The position numbers and the translations under genes are program-made. Below are positions 18,398 through 27,634 of a DNA stretch of 64,000 nt, in pieces. This stretch comes from JALHUB01 sp963719465. GTDB lineage: Bacteria; Chloroflexota; Dehalococcoidia; DSTF01; JALHUB01. The notes under the pieces are model-generated. The model was not told where the DNA came from. It was given only the letters and a program-made list of their open reading frames with translations, and did no database searches. Numbering within the stretch: position 1 is the stretch's first letter; each line of letters opens with the position of its first letter. Location of the stretch: NCBI GenBank assembly GCA_963719465.1, contig OY970386.1, forward strand, positions 1 through 64,000, given 5' to 3'.

Positions 18398-19123
18398 CTA
18401 AGGCGCGGGCTGGCGGCTCGGCTGAAGCGCGGGCTGAACGCTTCGCCGGCTGACCGTCAGGTGCACGGCCGAGGCGGCGGCAATGATCGCCGCCTCGACG
18501 ATCGTCAGGAGACCGAGGGTCATCGTGATATCGGACCAGAAGCCCTCCGGAAACATCTGGATCAGGTGATCGGTCGCCGGGTTGAGCTCCCACAGGTTGT
18601 TCCTGAAGGCGATGTGATGGAATGTCGTGAACGCCTGGTCGAAGCCGGTGGCGGCGACGACGGCCAGCGAGCCGACGATGGCGATGGTCAGCAGCGAGCC
18701 GGTAAGCGCGTGGGTCGCGAGCGTGCGCAGGGGGCGCTCGCGGGCCCAGACGAAGACGCCGACGACGTAGGCCATTATGTAGACCAGTGCCACCTCCTGG
18801 ACATGGTTGACGAACTGGAACACGCCCTTCACGTCGTGCAGGTGCTGGGTTTCGCGGTCGTTGAACAGCGATATCTCGCGGTCGCCTTGCATCACCTGGA
18901 CCGAGATGTACTGCTGGTCGTTGTTGAAGTAGTCGCGCAGCTCGGCGCCGGCGCGGTCGAGCTCGGAGCGCGAGATGCCGGTGCGGGCCGGAGCGTTGTA
19001 GTGGCCAAAGGCGTAGTCGTAGACGTGCTTATCGTTCGCGAGGACTCGGACGTTGGTGCCGATGAGCGCCAAGGGGATGGCAAGAACAAACAGGGCCGTT
19101 GCCAGGCCACGCACGACCGCCAA
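18398..19123 (-). CDS. DUF1461/TIGR01906-type integral membrane protein
   Basis: A 241-aa membrane protein of unknown function. Four hydrophobic helices are visible near 4-24, 110-130, 140-162 and 203-223, with a polar extracytoplasmic loop after helix 1. The conserved stretch FHHIAFRNNLWELNPATDHL followed by QMFPEGFW is diagnostic of this family. It is a lone minus-strand gene between two plus-strand operons. Its role cannot be inferred from neighbours. Confidence 0.82.
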   Translation of the reverse strand: MAVVRGLATALFVLAIPLALIGTNVRVLANDKHVYDYAFGHYNAPARTGISRSELDRAGAELRDYFNNDQQYISVQVMQGDREISLFNDRETQHLHDVKGVFQFVNHVQEVALVYIMAYVVGVFVWARERPLRTLATHALTGSLLTIAIVGSLAVVAATGFDQAFTTFHHIAFRNNLWELNPATDHLIQMFPEGFWSDITMTLGLLTIVEAAIIAAASAVHLTVSRRSVQPALQPSRQPAP

Positions 19124-19198
19124 GCCACACCTTCCTCACCTGAAACGCCCCGCCGACATCAGGTTGTCTGGATGCTATGTTAGGTAGGCACTCTAGCC

Positions 19199-19228
19199 TT
19201 GTCAACCCTTTTCGCTGGCCTTTATAAT
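19199..19228 (+). promoter_or_regulatory. Promoter of mazG
   Basis: TTGTCA, an 18-bp spacer and TATAAT, ending 14 bases before the ATG. The transcript would have a leader of only a few bases. Confidence 0.6.
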
Positions 19229-19242
19229 CGCCTTAGCCGCTG

Positions 19243-20058
19243 ATGGACACCCACACGCCGGAACCCCAACGACCGCCCCTGCCGGATGTGCGCACTTTCG
19301 ACGGGCTGCGCGAGATCGTGCGACGCCTGCGCGCGCCCGACGGTTGCCCCTGGGACCGCGTACAGACGCACGAGAGCCTGCGCCGATATCTGCTGGAGGA
19401 GACGTACGAAGCGCTGGACGCGCTCGACGGCGGCGATGCGGCGAAGCTGCGCGAGGAGCTCGGCGACGTGCTGCTGCAGATAATGCTGCACGCGCAGATC
19501 GGCTCGGAGAGCGGTGAGTTCGACATCGACGGCGTGGTGGAAGGGATCGCGACGAAGCTGGTGCGGCGGCATCCGCACGTCTTCGGCGAGACGAAGGTGG
19601 ACACCGCCGACGAGGTCGTCCTCAAGTGGGACGAGATAAAGCGCAAGGAGCGCGGCGCCGCCGGCGACGAGAACGTCCTCGACCGCGTGCCGCAGACGCT
19701 GCCGGCGCTGGCCTACAGCCAGGCGCTGCAGGACAAGGCCGCGACGACCGGCTTCGACTGGCCGGACGCCCGCGACGTGCTCGACAAGCTGGCGGAAGAA
19801 GCGTCGGAGCTGGCGCGGGCGGAGTCGCTGGACGAGAAGCGGGAGGAGCTCGGTGACACGCTCTTCGTGCTGGTGAGCCTGGCGCGGAAGCTGGGTCTGG
19901 ACGCCGAGGAGTCGCTGCGGCTGGCGTCGCGGCGGTTCCGGCGTCGCTTCGACCGTTTGCAGGCGCTGGCGCGGGAGCGCGGGCTGGCGCTCGACGATAT
20001 GCCCATCGAAGCGCTGGAATCGCTCTGGCGAGAGACGAAGAGCGCCGTGGAGGCCTGA
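19243..20058 (+). CDS. mazG: Nucleoside triphosphate pyrophosphohydrolase MazG
   Basis: Hydrolyses (d)NTPs to monophosphates, cleaning the nucleotide pool. The 271-aa protein has two tandem MazG domains: LRAPDGCPWDRVQTHESLRR with EETYEALDALDG...EELGDVLLQIMLHAQI, then AEEASELARAE...EELGDTLFVLVSLARKLG. Both carry the EExxE/ExxD metal-binding pattern. It is followed after about 70 bp by archease and rtcB, plausibly in one transcript. Confidence 0.94.
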   Translation: MDTHTPEPQRPPLPDVRTFDGLREIVRRLRAPDGCPWDRVQTHESLRRYLLEETYEALDALDGGDAAKLREELGDVLLQIMLHAQIGSESGEFDIDGVVEGIATKLVRRHPHVFGETKVDTADEVVLKWDEIKRKERGAAGDENVLDRVPQTLPALAYSQALQDKAATTGFDWPDARDVLDKLAEEASELARAESLDEKREELGDTLFVLVSLARKLGLDAEESLRLASRRFRRRFDRLQALARERGLALDDMPIEALESLWRETKSAVEA

Positions 20059-20126
20059 AACCCTCCTCTACATTCGTAATTGACGGCGTCGAAAGGCGGG
20101 CGCGATACTGAGGCTGAGGAGGCGGA

Positions 20127-20552
20127 ATGAAGGAGCAGCCGCCGTTCGAGACGTTCGACCACACCGCCGACATCGGCATCGTCGCGCGCGGCGTCGACCT
20201 GGCGGAGGCGTTCGCGAACGCCGCCAAGGCGATGTTCTCGCTGATGGTCGACCTGGAGCGCGTGGAGCCGCGCGAGGAGCGGCGCGTCGAGGTGGAGGCG
20301 GACGACCGCGAGACGCTGCTCGTCGACTGGCTGGCGGAGCTGCTGTACGTCAGCGAGGTCGAGAACCTGGTCTTCAGCCGCTTCGAGGTCGATGAGATCG
20401 GCGACGGGCGCATCGTTGCCCGCGCCTTCGGCGAGCCGCTGGACCTGGAGCGCCACAATCCAAAGCTGATGATCAAGGCGGTGACCCGCCACATGCTGCA
20501 GGTCGCGCAGGCCGACGGCGTGTGGCAGGCGCGCGTCATCCTCGACATCTAG
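20127..20552 (+). CDS. Archease
   Basis: A 141-aa activator of the RNA ligase RtcB; archease promotes guanylylation and turnover of the ligase. The family opening ETFDHTADIGIVARG, the VDWLAELLYVSE segment and the C-terminal LMIKAVTRHMLQV are present. AGGAGG precedes the ATG. It lies 11 bases upstream of rtcB, the conserved functional pairing for RNA repair or tRNA splicing. Confidence 0.95.
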   Translation: MKEQPPFETFDHTADIGIVARGVDLAEAFANAAKAMFSLMVDLERVEPREERRVEVEADDRETLLVDWLAELLYVSEVENLVFSRFEVDEIGDGRIVARAFGEPLDLERHNPKLMIKAVTRHMLQVAQADGVWQARVILDI

Positions 20553-20563
20553 GCGGTACTCCG

Positions 20564-22022
20564 ATGAGCAAAGGATGGCTCGGCATCCTGGAGAAGGTCG
20601 ACGACTACCGCTGGCGACTGCCCGCGAGCTACAAGCCGGGCATGCGCGTCCCCGGCCTTGTCTACGCCGACGAGCGGCTGCTGCGAACGATGGCCGAGGA
20701 CCAGGCGCTCGAGCAGGTGGCGAACGTGGCCTTCCTGCCCGGCATCGTCGGTTCTTCGCTGGCGATGCCGGACATCCACTGGGGGTACGGCTTCCCAATC
20801 GGCGGCGTGGCGGCGATGCGGCTGAACGGCGGCGTCGTCTCGCCGGGCGGCGTCGGCTTCGACATCAACTGCGGCGCGCGTCTCCTGCGAACGAACCTGA
20901 ATGAAGCAGAGGTGCAGCCCTTCCTCGGCCGCCTGGCCGACCAGCTCTTTCGCGACGTGCCGTCCGGTCTGGGCGCCCACGGGCCATTGCGGCTGACCGA
21001 CTACGACCTGGACGAGATCATGGTGCGCGGCGCTGCCTGGATGGTCGAGCGGGGCCACGGTACGGCGGACGACCTGGAGACGACGGAGTCGCAGGGCTGT
21101 CTGGCGGGGGCGGACCCATCGACCGTCAGCCGGCGGGCACGGGAGCGCGGCCACGAGCAGCTCGGGACACTCGGCGCCGGCAACCACTTCCTGGAGGTCG
21201 AGGCCGTGGAGGCGGTCTACGACGAGACGGCGGCGGAGGCATTCGGGCTGTCGATGGGGCAGGTGGTCGTCTCCTTCCACTGCGGCTCGCGCGGATTCGG
21301 GCATCAGGTGTGCCAGGATTACCTCGAACGTCATGGAGAAGGCGTCGCGCCAGTTCGAGATCGTCCTGCCGGATCGCCAGCTCGCCTGCGCGCCGCTCGA
21401 ATCGAAGCCGGGCAAGGAGTATCTGGCGGCGATGGCGTGCGCAGCTAACTTCGCCTGGGCGAACCGGCAGGCTATCGCCCACTGGACGCGACAGGCGCTC
21501 GCCCGCGTCCTCGGCCGCTCGCCTGAAGAGCTTGGGATGACGCAGCTCTACGACGTGGCGCACAACATCGCGAAAGTCGAGGAGCACCGGGTCGACGGGC
21601 AGCCCATGCGGCTGTGCGTGCACCGGAAAGGGGCGACGCGCGCCTTCCCGCCGGGCCACGCGGAGGTGCCGCCGCGCTACAGCAAGGTCGGGCAGCCCGT
21701 GCTCGTTCCCGGCGACATGGGGCGCTACTCGTACGTGTGCGTCGGGACGGAGCGGGCGATGGCGGAGACGTGGGGCTCGACGTGCCACGGCGCCGGGCGG
21801 CTGCAGAGTCGCGGCGCGGCGAAGCGCTCGCTACAGGGCGTCGACATCGCCGGCGGCCTGGAGCGACGGGGGATCGTCGTGCGGGTGCGGAACCGGGCAC
21901 TGCTGGCTGAGGAGGCGAGCGAGGCATACAAGGACGTGGCGGAGGTGGTCGACGTGCTCGACCAGGCCGGGATCTCGCGGAAGGTGGCGCGGCTGCGGCC
22001 GCTGGCGGTGATTAAGGGCTGA
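20564..22022 (+). pseudogene. rtcB: RNA-splicing ligase RtcB, frameshifted by one inserted base
   Basis: Ligates 2',3'-cyclic phosphate RNA ends to 5'-OH ends using GTP and Mn. The first frame, from ATG 20564, encodes the N-terminal two thirds with MPDIHWGYGFPIGGVAA, FDINCGARLLRTN (metal Cys), LGAGNHFLEVE and FHCGSRGFGHQV. After VCQDYLE the frame is wrong; the family sequence resumes at 21333 as MEKASRQFEIVLPDRQLACAP and continues through GSTCHGAGR with the guanylylated His, ending DVLDQAGISRKVARLRPLAVIKG. Removing one G near 21326 restores DYLNVMEKAS and a normal 485-aa protein. An assembly or sequencing indel is as likely as real inactivation. Confidence 0.93.
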
Positions 22023-22062
22023 GGACTTTCAATCGCATCCTTTCTCGCGTCATGTTGCATGC

Positions 22063-22088
22063 GGGCCGCTCGGCAACCCGAGCGGCCC
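22063..22088. terminator. GC-rich hairpin between convergent genes
   Basis: A perfect 11-bp stem GGGCCGCTCGG/CCGAGCGGCCC with a 4-base loop, 41 bases after the rtcB stop. No T run follows on either strand, so it may be a Rho-independent-like pause or an RNA-stabilising hairpin. Confidence 0.4.
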
Positions 22089-22169
22089 CGAGAATGCGCA
22101 CAAAAGCGCTCCCTCCTGGTAGTCGAAGCCCTCATGCCGATGGACCTGCGAATCCAGTTTTGGGAGCGC

Positions 22170-22655
22170 CTATTGAGCGGGCGTCGGCGTAGCATCCTGC
22201 TTCAGCCAGGGGCTGACATCGGCGAAGAACGTGTCGAGGTCGCGGTCGTTCGCCAGGGCGGTCTGCACGTCGCCGAGCATGGCGTCGTATTGCTCCAGCA
22301 TCGGGACGGACTGCTGGTAGGTCTGCCGCAGGTCCGGCGGCGCCAGGTCCGAGAGCGTAGCGACGAGGCCGGCGGTCGTCGGCGGCTGGTGCGAAGCCGG
22401 CCAGTAGGTGCTGGTCGAAGAGGTTTCACTGATCAGGCCACCAGCGTCCTGCGCGGACGGCTGGTCGCGGCCCGCCCAGTCGCTCGCGACGCGGAGCACA
22501 TGCGACAGGTAATCGCCGGCATCGCCGATGGCGGGGCTGTGGCCGCCGGCGAGCGCGAGCCCGACGGTCAGGAGCACGGCGGCAATTACGAGGGCCAGGA
22601 GCGTCGAAAGGGCGAGGCGCACGAGGGCGAGGAGCGCGTGCAGGGCGAGTCGCAC
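22170..22655 (-). CDS. Hypothetical protein with one strong membrane segment
   Basis: A 161-aa product whose first 40 residues are hydrophobic (ALHALLALVRLAL then LLALVIAAVLLTVGLALAGG), followed by a soluble Ser/Thr-, Asp- and Gln-rich domain ending in TPTPAQ. Probably anchored with the soluble part outside. The frame stays open upstream to about 22814 without a good start codon, so the N-terminus is uncertain; the GTG at 22655 is the first available start. No family recognised. The 280-base gap to the next gene otherwise shows nothing. Confidence 0.5.
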   Translation of the reverse strand: MRLALHALLALVRLALSTLLALVIAAVLLTVGLALAGGHSPAIGDAGDYLSHVLRVASDWAGRDQPSAQDAGGLISETSSTSTYWPASHQPPTTAGLVATLSDLAPPDLRQTYQQSVPMLEQYDAMLGDVQTALANDRDLDTFFADVSPWLKQDATPTPAQ

Positions 22656-22935
22656 GAGGGCGAGAGGCGCGGCGATAAGCAGCGGCGTACGGCGAGAGAA
22701 GCCGGGCTCTCCTTCGAGCAGCTGGTAGCGGATGGCGACGCTCCCTGACAGACGCGCCTGAACGCGACCACAGGGCGGGGTTGTCGCGGGGGCCGGGACG
22801 TCGATCCGGCCTCACATCCTTAAACGCGGTGGGGGCATCGCGCGTAACGCCGGTCCGGGCCTTCGGCGGGTGTTTCCTCTCGCAGGTGCAGGGCGTAAAG
22901 TAGATCGTGGCATCGAAAACCGAACGAGGATTGCT

Positions 22936-24189
22936 ATGAAGACTGCGGTTTTTGCTTCTGTCGTTGGTACCGTTCTCATTGCGTCGTCATTTGTCGTAAC
23001 CGGCTGTAGCAGCGGCGAGAGCGCGTCGGCAACGCCGGCGCCGCTTCCGCAGAACAGTCAGGTTACGCTCACCAAGGTCAGCGCGCCAGATGAGAAGGCC
23101 AACGGAACGCTCTACCTCGGCGACGCTTCGACCGGCGATATCTTCGAGGTCCAAACGCACCCCAAATCGACCCTATCTCCATTGCAGTGGCTCTCGCCGA
23201 GCCAGCTTATCGTGTCCGGCTACTACGGTGACTACTTCGTGCTCGACCTGGATGCGAAAACGCTGACGGAGCTTCCAGGAACGATGGGGACGTCGAGGGT
23301 CACGTTCTCTCACGCCGGCGACATGATGGCTACCACCGGCCCGGACGGCGAGCTGCTGATCGCTTCGGCGAAGGATGGGCACCAGCTCAGTCAGGTCACG
23401 AGCAATCCGACAGCGTACGCGCTCTGGGCACCGGATGACAAGCACGTGTTCTGGCCCGGAAGCCCATCGGGCATTGCGGCGGTAGGCGCTGACTGGAAGG
23501 TTGTCAGTGTGAATACCGGCGAGTCGGCGCTGACCGCAACCTGGACGAACGACAGCAAGGCCGTGTTGTTCGCGGATCCGGCGGGAATCCAATCCGTCGA
23601 CACCAACAGCGGCGTCCAGACAACGCTCTACTCATGGCCCGCTGGAAGCAACGTCCAGCCGCAAAGCCTACGGCTCTCAAGCGACGGCAAGTACGCGTTC
23701 GTAATCGCCGAGAGCGCCAGCGGCAGCGGTCTTCGTACGGTCGTCGTGCCGCTCTCGGGTGCCGGCAACGGCTCACAGGTGACGGCGACGTGGTCGGGGA
23801 ATGCCGCGTGGTCGCCGACGGAGGATGTGCTGGCGACCATAACCGACTGGTGCACGCTACAGGCGCGGCTGTTGCTGGTCAACCCCGACGGCAGCGTTCG
23901 CGCCACCATCGCGAGCGATGAGGATCTCCAAACGCCTCTCTTTTCGCCGGACGGAAAGACTATCGCTTACGTCGGGTCGGACCCGAACGCGCAGGGCGAG
24001 AATGAAGGGGCGAGCGACGGGCTGGTATTGCGGAGCGTCGAAGGGGGCGATATGGTCACCTTCCTACCGGGCTTCCACCGCGCCGATATGTGGTCCCCTG
24101 ACGGCCACTGGATAGCGTACTCGCTGGGACCGGCTCCCTACGAGTGCGTGGATATCACCGGTCCCACGCAGATCCTGCCGTTCCCCTAG
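22936..24189 (+). CDS. Beta-propeller lipoprotein, paralogue 1
   Basis: A 417-aa predicted lipoprotein. The ATG at 22936 behind CGAGGA gives a signal peptide with lipobox ending at Cys24 (VVTGC); the frame extends upstream, but that part does not look like protein. After a Pro/Ser/Thr linker the body is a WD40/PD40-like propeller with blades containing FSPDGKTIAYVGSD and SPDGHWIAYSLG. It ends in ILPFP. It is a tandem paralogue of the next gene, sharing overall layout, LLLVNPDGSVRATI-type blades and the PFP ending. Ligand unknown. Confidence 0.8.
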   Translation: MKTAVFASVVGTVLIASSFVVTGCSSGESASATPAPLPQNSQVTLTKVSAPDEKANGTLYLGDASTGDIFEVQTHPKSTLSPLQWLSPSQLIVSGYYGDYFVLDLDAKTLTELPGTMGTSRVTFSHAGDMMATTGPDGELLIASAKDGHQLSQVTSNPTAYALWAPDDKHVFWPGSPSGIAAVGADWKVVSVNTGESALTATWTNDSKAVLFADPAGIQSVDTNSGVQTTLYSWPAGSNVQPQSLRLSSDGKYAFVIAESASGSGLRTVVVPLSGAGNGSQVTATWSGNAAWSPTEDVLATITDWCTLQARLLLVNPDGSVRATIASDEDLQTPLFSPDGKTIAYVGSDPNAQGENEGASDGLVLRSVEGGDMVTFLPGFHRADMWSPDGHWIAYSLGPAPYECVDITGPTQILPFP

Positions 24190-24316
24190 TCCCGGCGGCC
24201 GCTGGAAAACGCCTCCTCTCTTTTCACACGAATCGTGCAAGAGAAGCGCAAGCCTCGCGTCAAGCGCAGCGCCGAGCTCGGAATTATGTTAAGCTTCGAC
24301 ACCAGGGGAGGACGCG

Positions 24317-25639
24317 TTGAGCGACGTGAGGCGGAGACTGCCGTTCGCGCTTCCAGCGTTGGCCGCCGTCGTGCTTCTCGCGGGCTGCGGAGGCGGCAGC
24401 GGCGCGAACAGCACTTCGTCGAATACGCCGTCGCCGGCTCCGCCAGCGACCTCCTTCGCAACGGAGACGCCGCCGCCCGACCTGCCGGAGCTCAGCTCGA
24501 TATCGCTTCAGCCGGGAGAGCAGGGCCAGTACCAGTCAGGAATGTACCTCGTCGACGCTGCGACCGGGCAGCCGTATCAGATCGTGACGGCGCCGGGGCC
24601 GATCCTCGATCCGTGGGAATGGATATCGCCGACGCAGCTTGTGCTGTGCGGCTGGGTGCCGCAGGACCGAAACTGCTACCTGCTGGACATCGACGCAAAG
24701 ACGCTCCGCCGGCTGCCGCGCTCCGACCAGCAGGACGTCACGGTCTCGCACTCCGGCGATCTCATGACATCGCTGGACCTTTTCGATCTCGTCATTTCGA
24801 GAATTGCCGACGACCAGGAGATCGGCCGGATAGTGAACGGGCCGAACCCCATCGATAACTGGAATCCCTACGTGAGGTGGTCGCCGGACGACACGCGCCT
24901 CTTCCTGCGGGCGGCGGGAGGCGCGACAGGCTACATCGCCTCGGTCGAGGCGACGCCCCAGCTTCTGCCGGCGGGCACTGTTCCCAGCGGCGCGATCGTT
25001 GATTGGACGCCGGACAGCCGCTCGGTCGTGTTCGCCGACCAGTCGGGCGTCTCTTCGATAGACGCCGCGACGGGGCAGACGACGCGCCTGTTCGCCTGGC
25101 CGGCCGGCAGCAGCATCACGCCCGACGAGGTGCGCGTTTCGCCGGACGGCAGGTTCGCGCTGGTGCTGGCGTTCGCGGCGCGGGACGCCTACGTGGTGCC
25201 GCTGGGCGGGAGCGCGACGGGCATCCACATCTCGAACGTGGAGTCGATGGACATAGCGTGGTCGCCGAAGGGGGACGTGCTGGCGCTCATCGCCGACCGC
25301 TGCACGGCGGACTCGCGGCTGCTGCTGGTCAACGCGGACGGGAGCGTGCGCACGACGATCAACGGCGCCAACTTCATAGCGCGCTTCTCCGCCGACGGCA
25401 GCATGGTCGCGTATGAGGGGTTGGACCCGGCAGCGAGCGGGCCGGACGCGGCGCAGGGGATCGTCGTCAGGAACGCCGGCGACTACAGCGTGGCGTCGTT
25501 CGTGCCCGGGCTGTTCGACGATACGAGCTGGTCGCCGGACGGTCGCTGGTTCTCGGTGGAGACGGCGCTTATGCCGCCGCCATACGCGAACAGTTGCGTG
25601 GAGACGGCGTCGAAGACGGAGATTAGGCCGTTCCCATAG
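24317..25639 (+). CDS. Beta-propeller lipoprotein, paralogue 2
   Basis: A 440-aa lipoprotein starting at a TTG (24317) with GGGGAGG upstream. The signal peptide ends in LLAGC (Cys24), then a Thr/Pro linker and propeller blades such as WSPDDTRLFLRAAGG and LLLVNADGSVRTTI. It aligns with the preceding gene through most of its length, and both end in a PFP tripeptide, so the pair arose by tandem duplication. Its stop codon lies inside a 19-bp direct repeat that recurs at 26429. Confidence 0.8.
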   Translation: MSDVRRRLPFALPALAAVVLLAGCGGGSGANSTSSNTPSPAPPATSFATETPPPDLPELSSISLQPGEQGQYQSGMYLVDAATGQPYQIVTAPGPILDPWEWISPTQLVLCGWVPQDRNCYLLDIDAKTLRRLPRSDQQDVTVSHSGDLMTSLDLFDLVISRIADDQEIGRIVNGPNPIDNWNPYVRWSPDDTRLFLRAAGGATGYIASVEATPQLLPAGTVPSGAIVDWTPDSRSVVFADQSGVSSIDAATGQTTRLFAWPAGSSITPDEVRVSPDGRFALVLAFAARDAYVVPLGGSATGIHISNVESMDIAWSPKGDVLALIADRCTADSRLLLVNADGSVRTTINGANFIARFSADGSMVAYEGLDPAASGPDAAQGIVVRNAGDYSVASFVPGLFDDTSWSPDGRWFSVETALMPPPYANSCVETASKTEIRPFP

Positions 25640-25655
25640 GCGCGACGAGCGAAGC
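25637..25655 (+). repeat. 19-bp direct repeat, left copy
   Basis: TAGGCGCGACGAGCGAAGC, identical to the copy at 26429-26447. The first three bases are the stop codon of the upstream lipoprotein gene. The pair brackets a single ORF of different character. Confidence 0.75.
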
Positions 25656-25738
25656 CGCTTGACCCCGAGAATGTACGCTATAGCATCACAGGTGATCAGG
25701 CCCACGGTAACTGGTATCGATAGTTGGAGGCGATGACA

Positions 25739-26383
25739 ATGCCTATGAGCAACCGCTCGCGTTCGGTGTCCAAACGGGTTGGTGGAGTGGTTTCTCCCAG
25801 CAGCCTGCTCACCGCAGCGAAGCGAACGGACTTGCACGCCATTCTGATGCCTTTGGCTTGCGGCCACCTGAGGGAGGCGGCTGCAACCGAATCCAGGGGC
25901 GAATCTCCTCTTGGCCACGTCGCCGCGTTCGTGTTGCTATCGCATTGCGCTCTAGGTTCGTTTGTCCAGTCGACCTGGCAGGACATGGAGTCAGCTCACC
26001 CGGGGAAGGTCGAAAGGCAGATCACAGAAGCGCAGCGAGGCGAAAAACGTGCGCGAGGCTTCTTCGGGTTGTTGCGGGGCGGAAGCGCGAGAGGGAAGCG
26101 CCGACCTGGCTTCTACGATTTCTTGAAGGCCGTCGGAAAAGGAGCCGATGGGAGTCAGTGTATTGATAAGTCCGACCTTGCGTGGCTAAAGGATTACGCA
26201 AAGTGTCGGAATGACCTCTTGCAGCATAGTCTGCAGCAATTTGGCGACGCTGCCTCGCCCACGACTGTTCGGGCTACGCTCACCCTCAGGTATGGTGAGC
26301 AGACCTGGATTCACCTGCAGAATGCTATGCGTGCTATCTCCTGCAAATACGAATTGCAATCGGCTTGGCTAGACAGGTGCTAG
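25739..26383 (+). CDS. Hypothetical protein with HEPN-like RN-X4-H motif
   Basis: A 214-aa, mostly helical protein. The ATG at 25739 is chosen because GGAGG lies eight bases upstream; two earlier in-frame starts are too close to it. Near residue 160 the sequence CRNDLLQHSL matches the R-phi-X4-H pattern of HEPN ribonucleases, inside predicted helices (DLAWLKDYAKCRNDLLQHSL). HEPN proteins are often toxins or antiviral RNases; the assignment rests on this motif only. It stands alone between 19-bp direct repeats, has lower GC than its neighbours and looks acquired. Confidence 0.5.
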   Translation: MPMSNRSRSVSKRVGGVVSPSSLLTAAKRTDLHAILMPLACGHLREAAATESRGESPLGHVAAFVLLSHCALGSFVQSTWQDMESAHPGKVERQITEAQRGEKRARGFFGLLRGGSARGKRRPGFYDFLKAVGKGADGSQCIDKSDLAWLKDYAKCRNDLLQHSLQQFGDAASPTTVRATLTLRYGEQTWIHLQNAMRAISCKYELQSAWLDRC

Positions 26384-26428
26384 GCTGCAAGCGCGGTTCG
26401 ACGTGGCAGGGCAAGTACAGCAATTCCG

Positions 26429-26447
26429 TAGGCGCGACGAGCGAAGC
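26429..26447 (+). repeat. 19-bp direct repeat, right copy
   Basis: Identical to 25637-25655. The stretch from here to mscS (about 180 bases) also holds a small hairpin, GAGGGTT/AACCCTC near 26548-26563, and no gene. Confidence 0.75.
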
Positions 26448-26626
26448 GAGGAGCGCAACCCCTGAGCGCGGAATCGCACTCGTCGCTGACAAGTCGTGGT
26501 TGCCTTGGCGCTACCAACACAGCTGTATCGATGGAGAGAACGGCACTGAGGGTTGAAACCCTCAGCCTACGAGACACACCCCAACCCTTCAGCCCGATCA
26601 GCGGAACGTCGAGGCTCAACTCCCGT

Positions 26627-27472
26627 TCACCAGCGCAGCTCTATGCGCTCGGCGTCGAAGGCTTTCTTCAGGCGACGGCGCAGCTCTCCCATGACCTCCC
26701 ATTGTCGCATCGGCTTCGTCACGCCCAGCACCTTCAGCGAGACGCCGCTGTCCTTGAAGGCGTCGACGCGCTCGACGTGCGGCGCCTGCGTGATCAGCGG
26801 GCCGAAGTCGAGGTCGGCGGCAAGCTCCTGCCCCACGGCGTCGACGATGGCGGTCGCTTTGTCGAGGTCGGCATCATAGGCAATCGTCACGTTCATGTTG
26901 ACGCCGGACCAGTCGCGGGTGTAGTTGCCGGCGACGCGGACCTCGCTGTTGGGGACGCTGTAAACGACGCCGTCGAGGTCGCGCAGGACGGTGCGTCGCA
27001 GGTTGACCTCTTCGACGCGGCCGGTGACGCCGGCAACGGTGACGACGTCGCCGATGCCGAACTGGTTCTCGATAAGAATGAACATGCCGTTCAGGGCGTC
27101 GCGCACAAGCGTCTGCGCGCCGAAGCCGATGGCGATGCCGGCAATGCCGACGCCGGCCAGCAAGGCGCCGATGTTGACGCTCAGCTCCGGCAGGACCATG
27201 AGCAGGGCGATCGCGCCCAGCACAACTTCGGCGGTGAATCGGAAGGCGTTGACGAGCGTGGCGGAGCGCTTGGATACCTCCTCGGCAGGCCGGCCGAGCA
27301 TCTGTCGCTTGACGGCGGCGTCGATGATCGGCGGGACGGCGATGCGCAGGAAGACGATGATCGCCAGGACCACGAAAAGGATGACGACTATCTTCACGCC
27401 ATGGGTGATAAGCCAGTCGCCGGCACGGTCGCCGGTGACGCGGGCAAAGAGGGGCGCCAGGGCGTCGTTCAT
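26627..27472 (-). CDS. mscS: Small-conductance mechanosensitive channel (MscS family)
   Basis: Membrane channel that opens under osmotic down-shock. The start at 27472 (MNDALAPLF) gives 281 residues; a TTG at 27493 is an alternative. Transmembrane helices lie near 25-50, 75-95 and 100-130; the pore helix has the Gly/Ala-rich pattern GALLAGVGIAGIAIGFGAQTLVRD. The beta domain follows with FGIGDVVTVAGVTGRVEEVNLRRTVLRDLDG and VPNSEV, then the C-terminal alpha/beta domain. A lone gene, reading towards the HEPN-like ORF. Confidence 0.93.
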   Translation of the reverse strand: MNDALAPLFARVTGDRAGDWLITHGVKIVVILFVVLAIIVFLRIAVPPIIDAAVKRQMLGRPAEEVSKRSATLVNAFRFTAEVVLGAIALLMVLPELSVNIGALLAGVGIAGIAIGFGAQTLVRDALNGMFILIENQFGIGDVVTVAGVTGRVEEVNLRRTVLRDLDGVVYSVPNSEVRVAGNYTRDWSGVNMNVTIAYDADLDKATAIVDAVGQELAADLDFGPLITQAPHVERVDAFKDSGVSLKVLGVTKPMRQWEVMGELRRRLKKAFDAERIELRW

Positions 27473-27634
27473 GCGGCCTATTCTACTCGGCAAGGCGCCG
27501 GATGGCTATTGCGGCAGCGTGCGGGGCGGAGGGACGACGATGATAGGTCGAGGCGCTCTGCGGGCGGGCGGGTGGGAGCACCGATCGCTTTTTCGCGCGA
27601 AGACGCCCCACGTAGCTTGAAACACCAGCGCCAG

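Noticed and set aside
22426..22815. ORFs opposite and around the hydrophobic 161-aa protein
   Set aside because: Arg/Pro/Ala-rich shadow frames; only the frame with a membrane segment looks natural.
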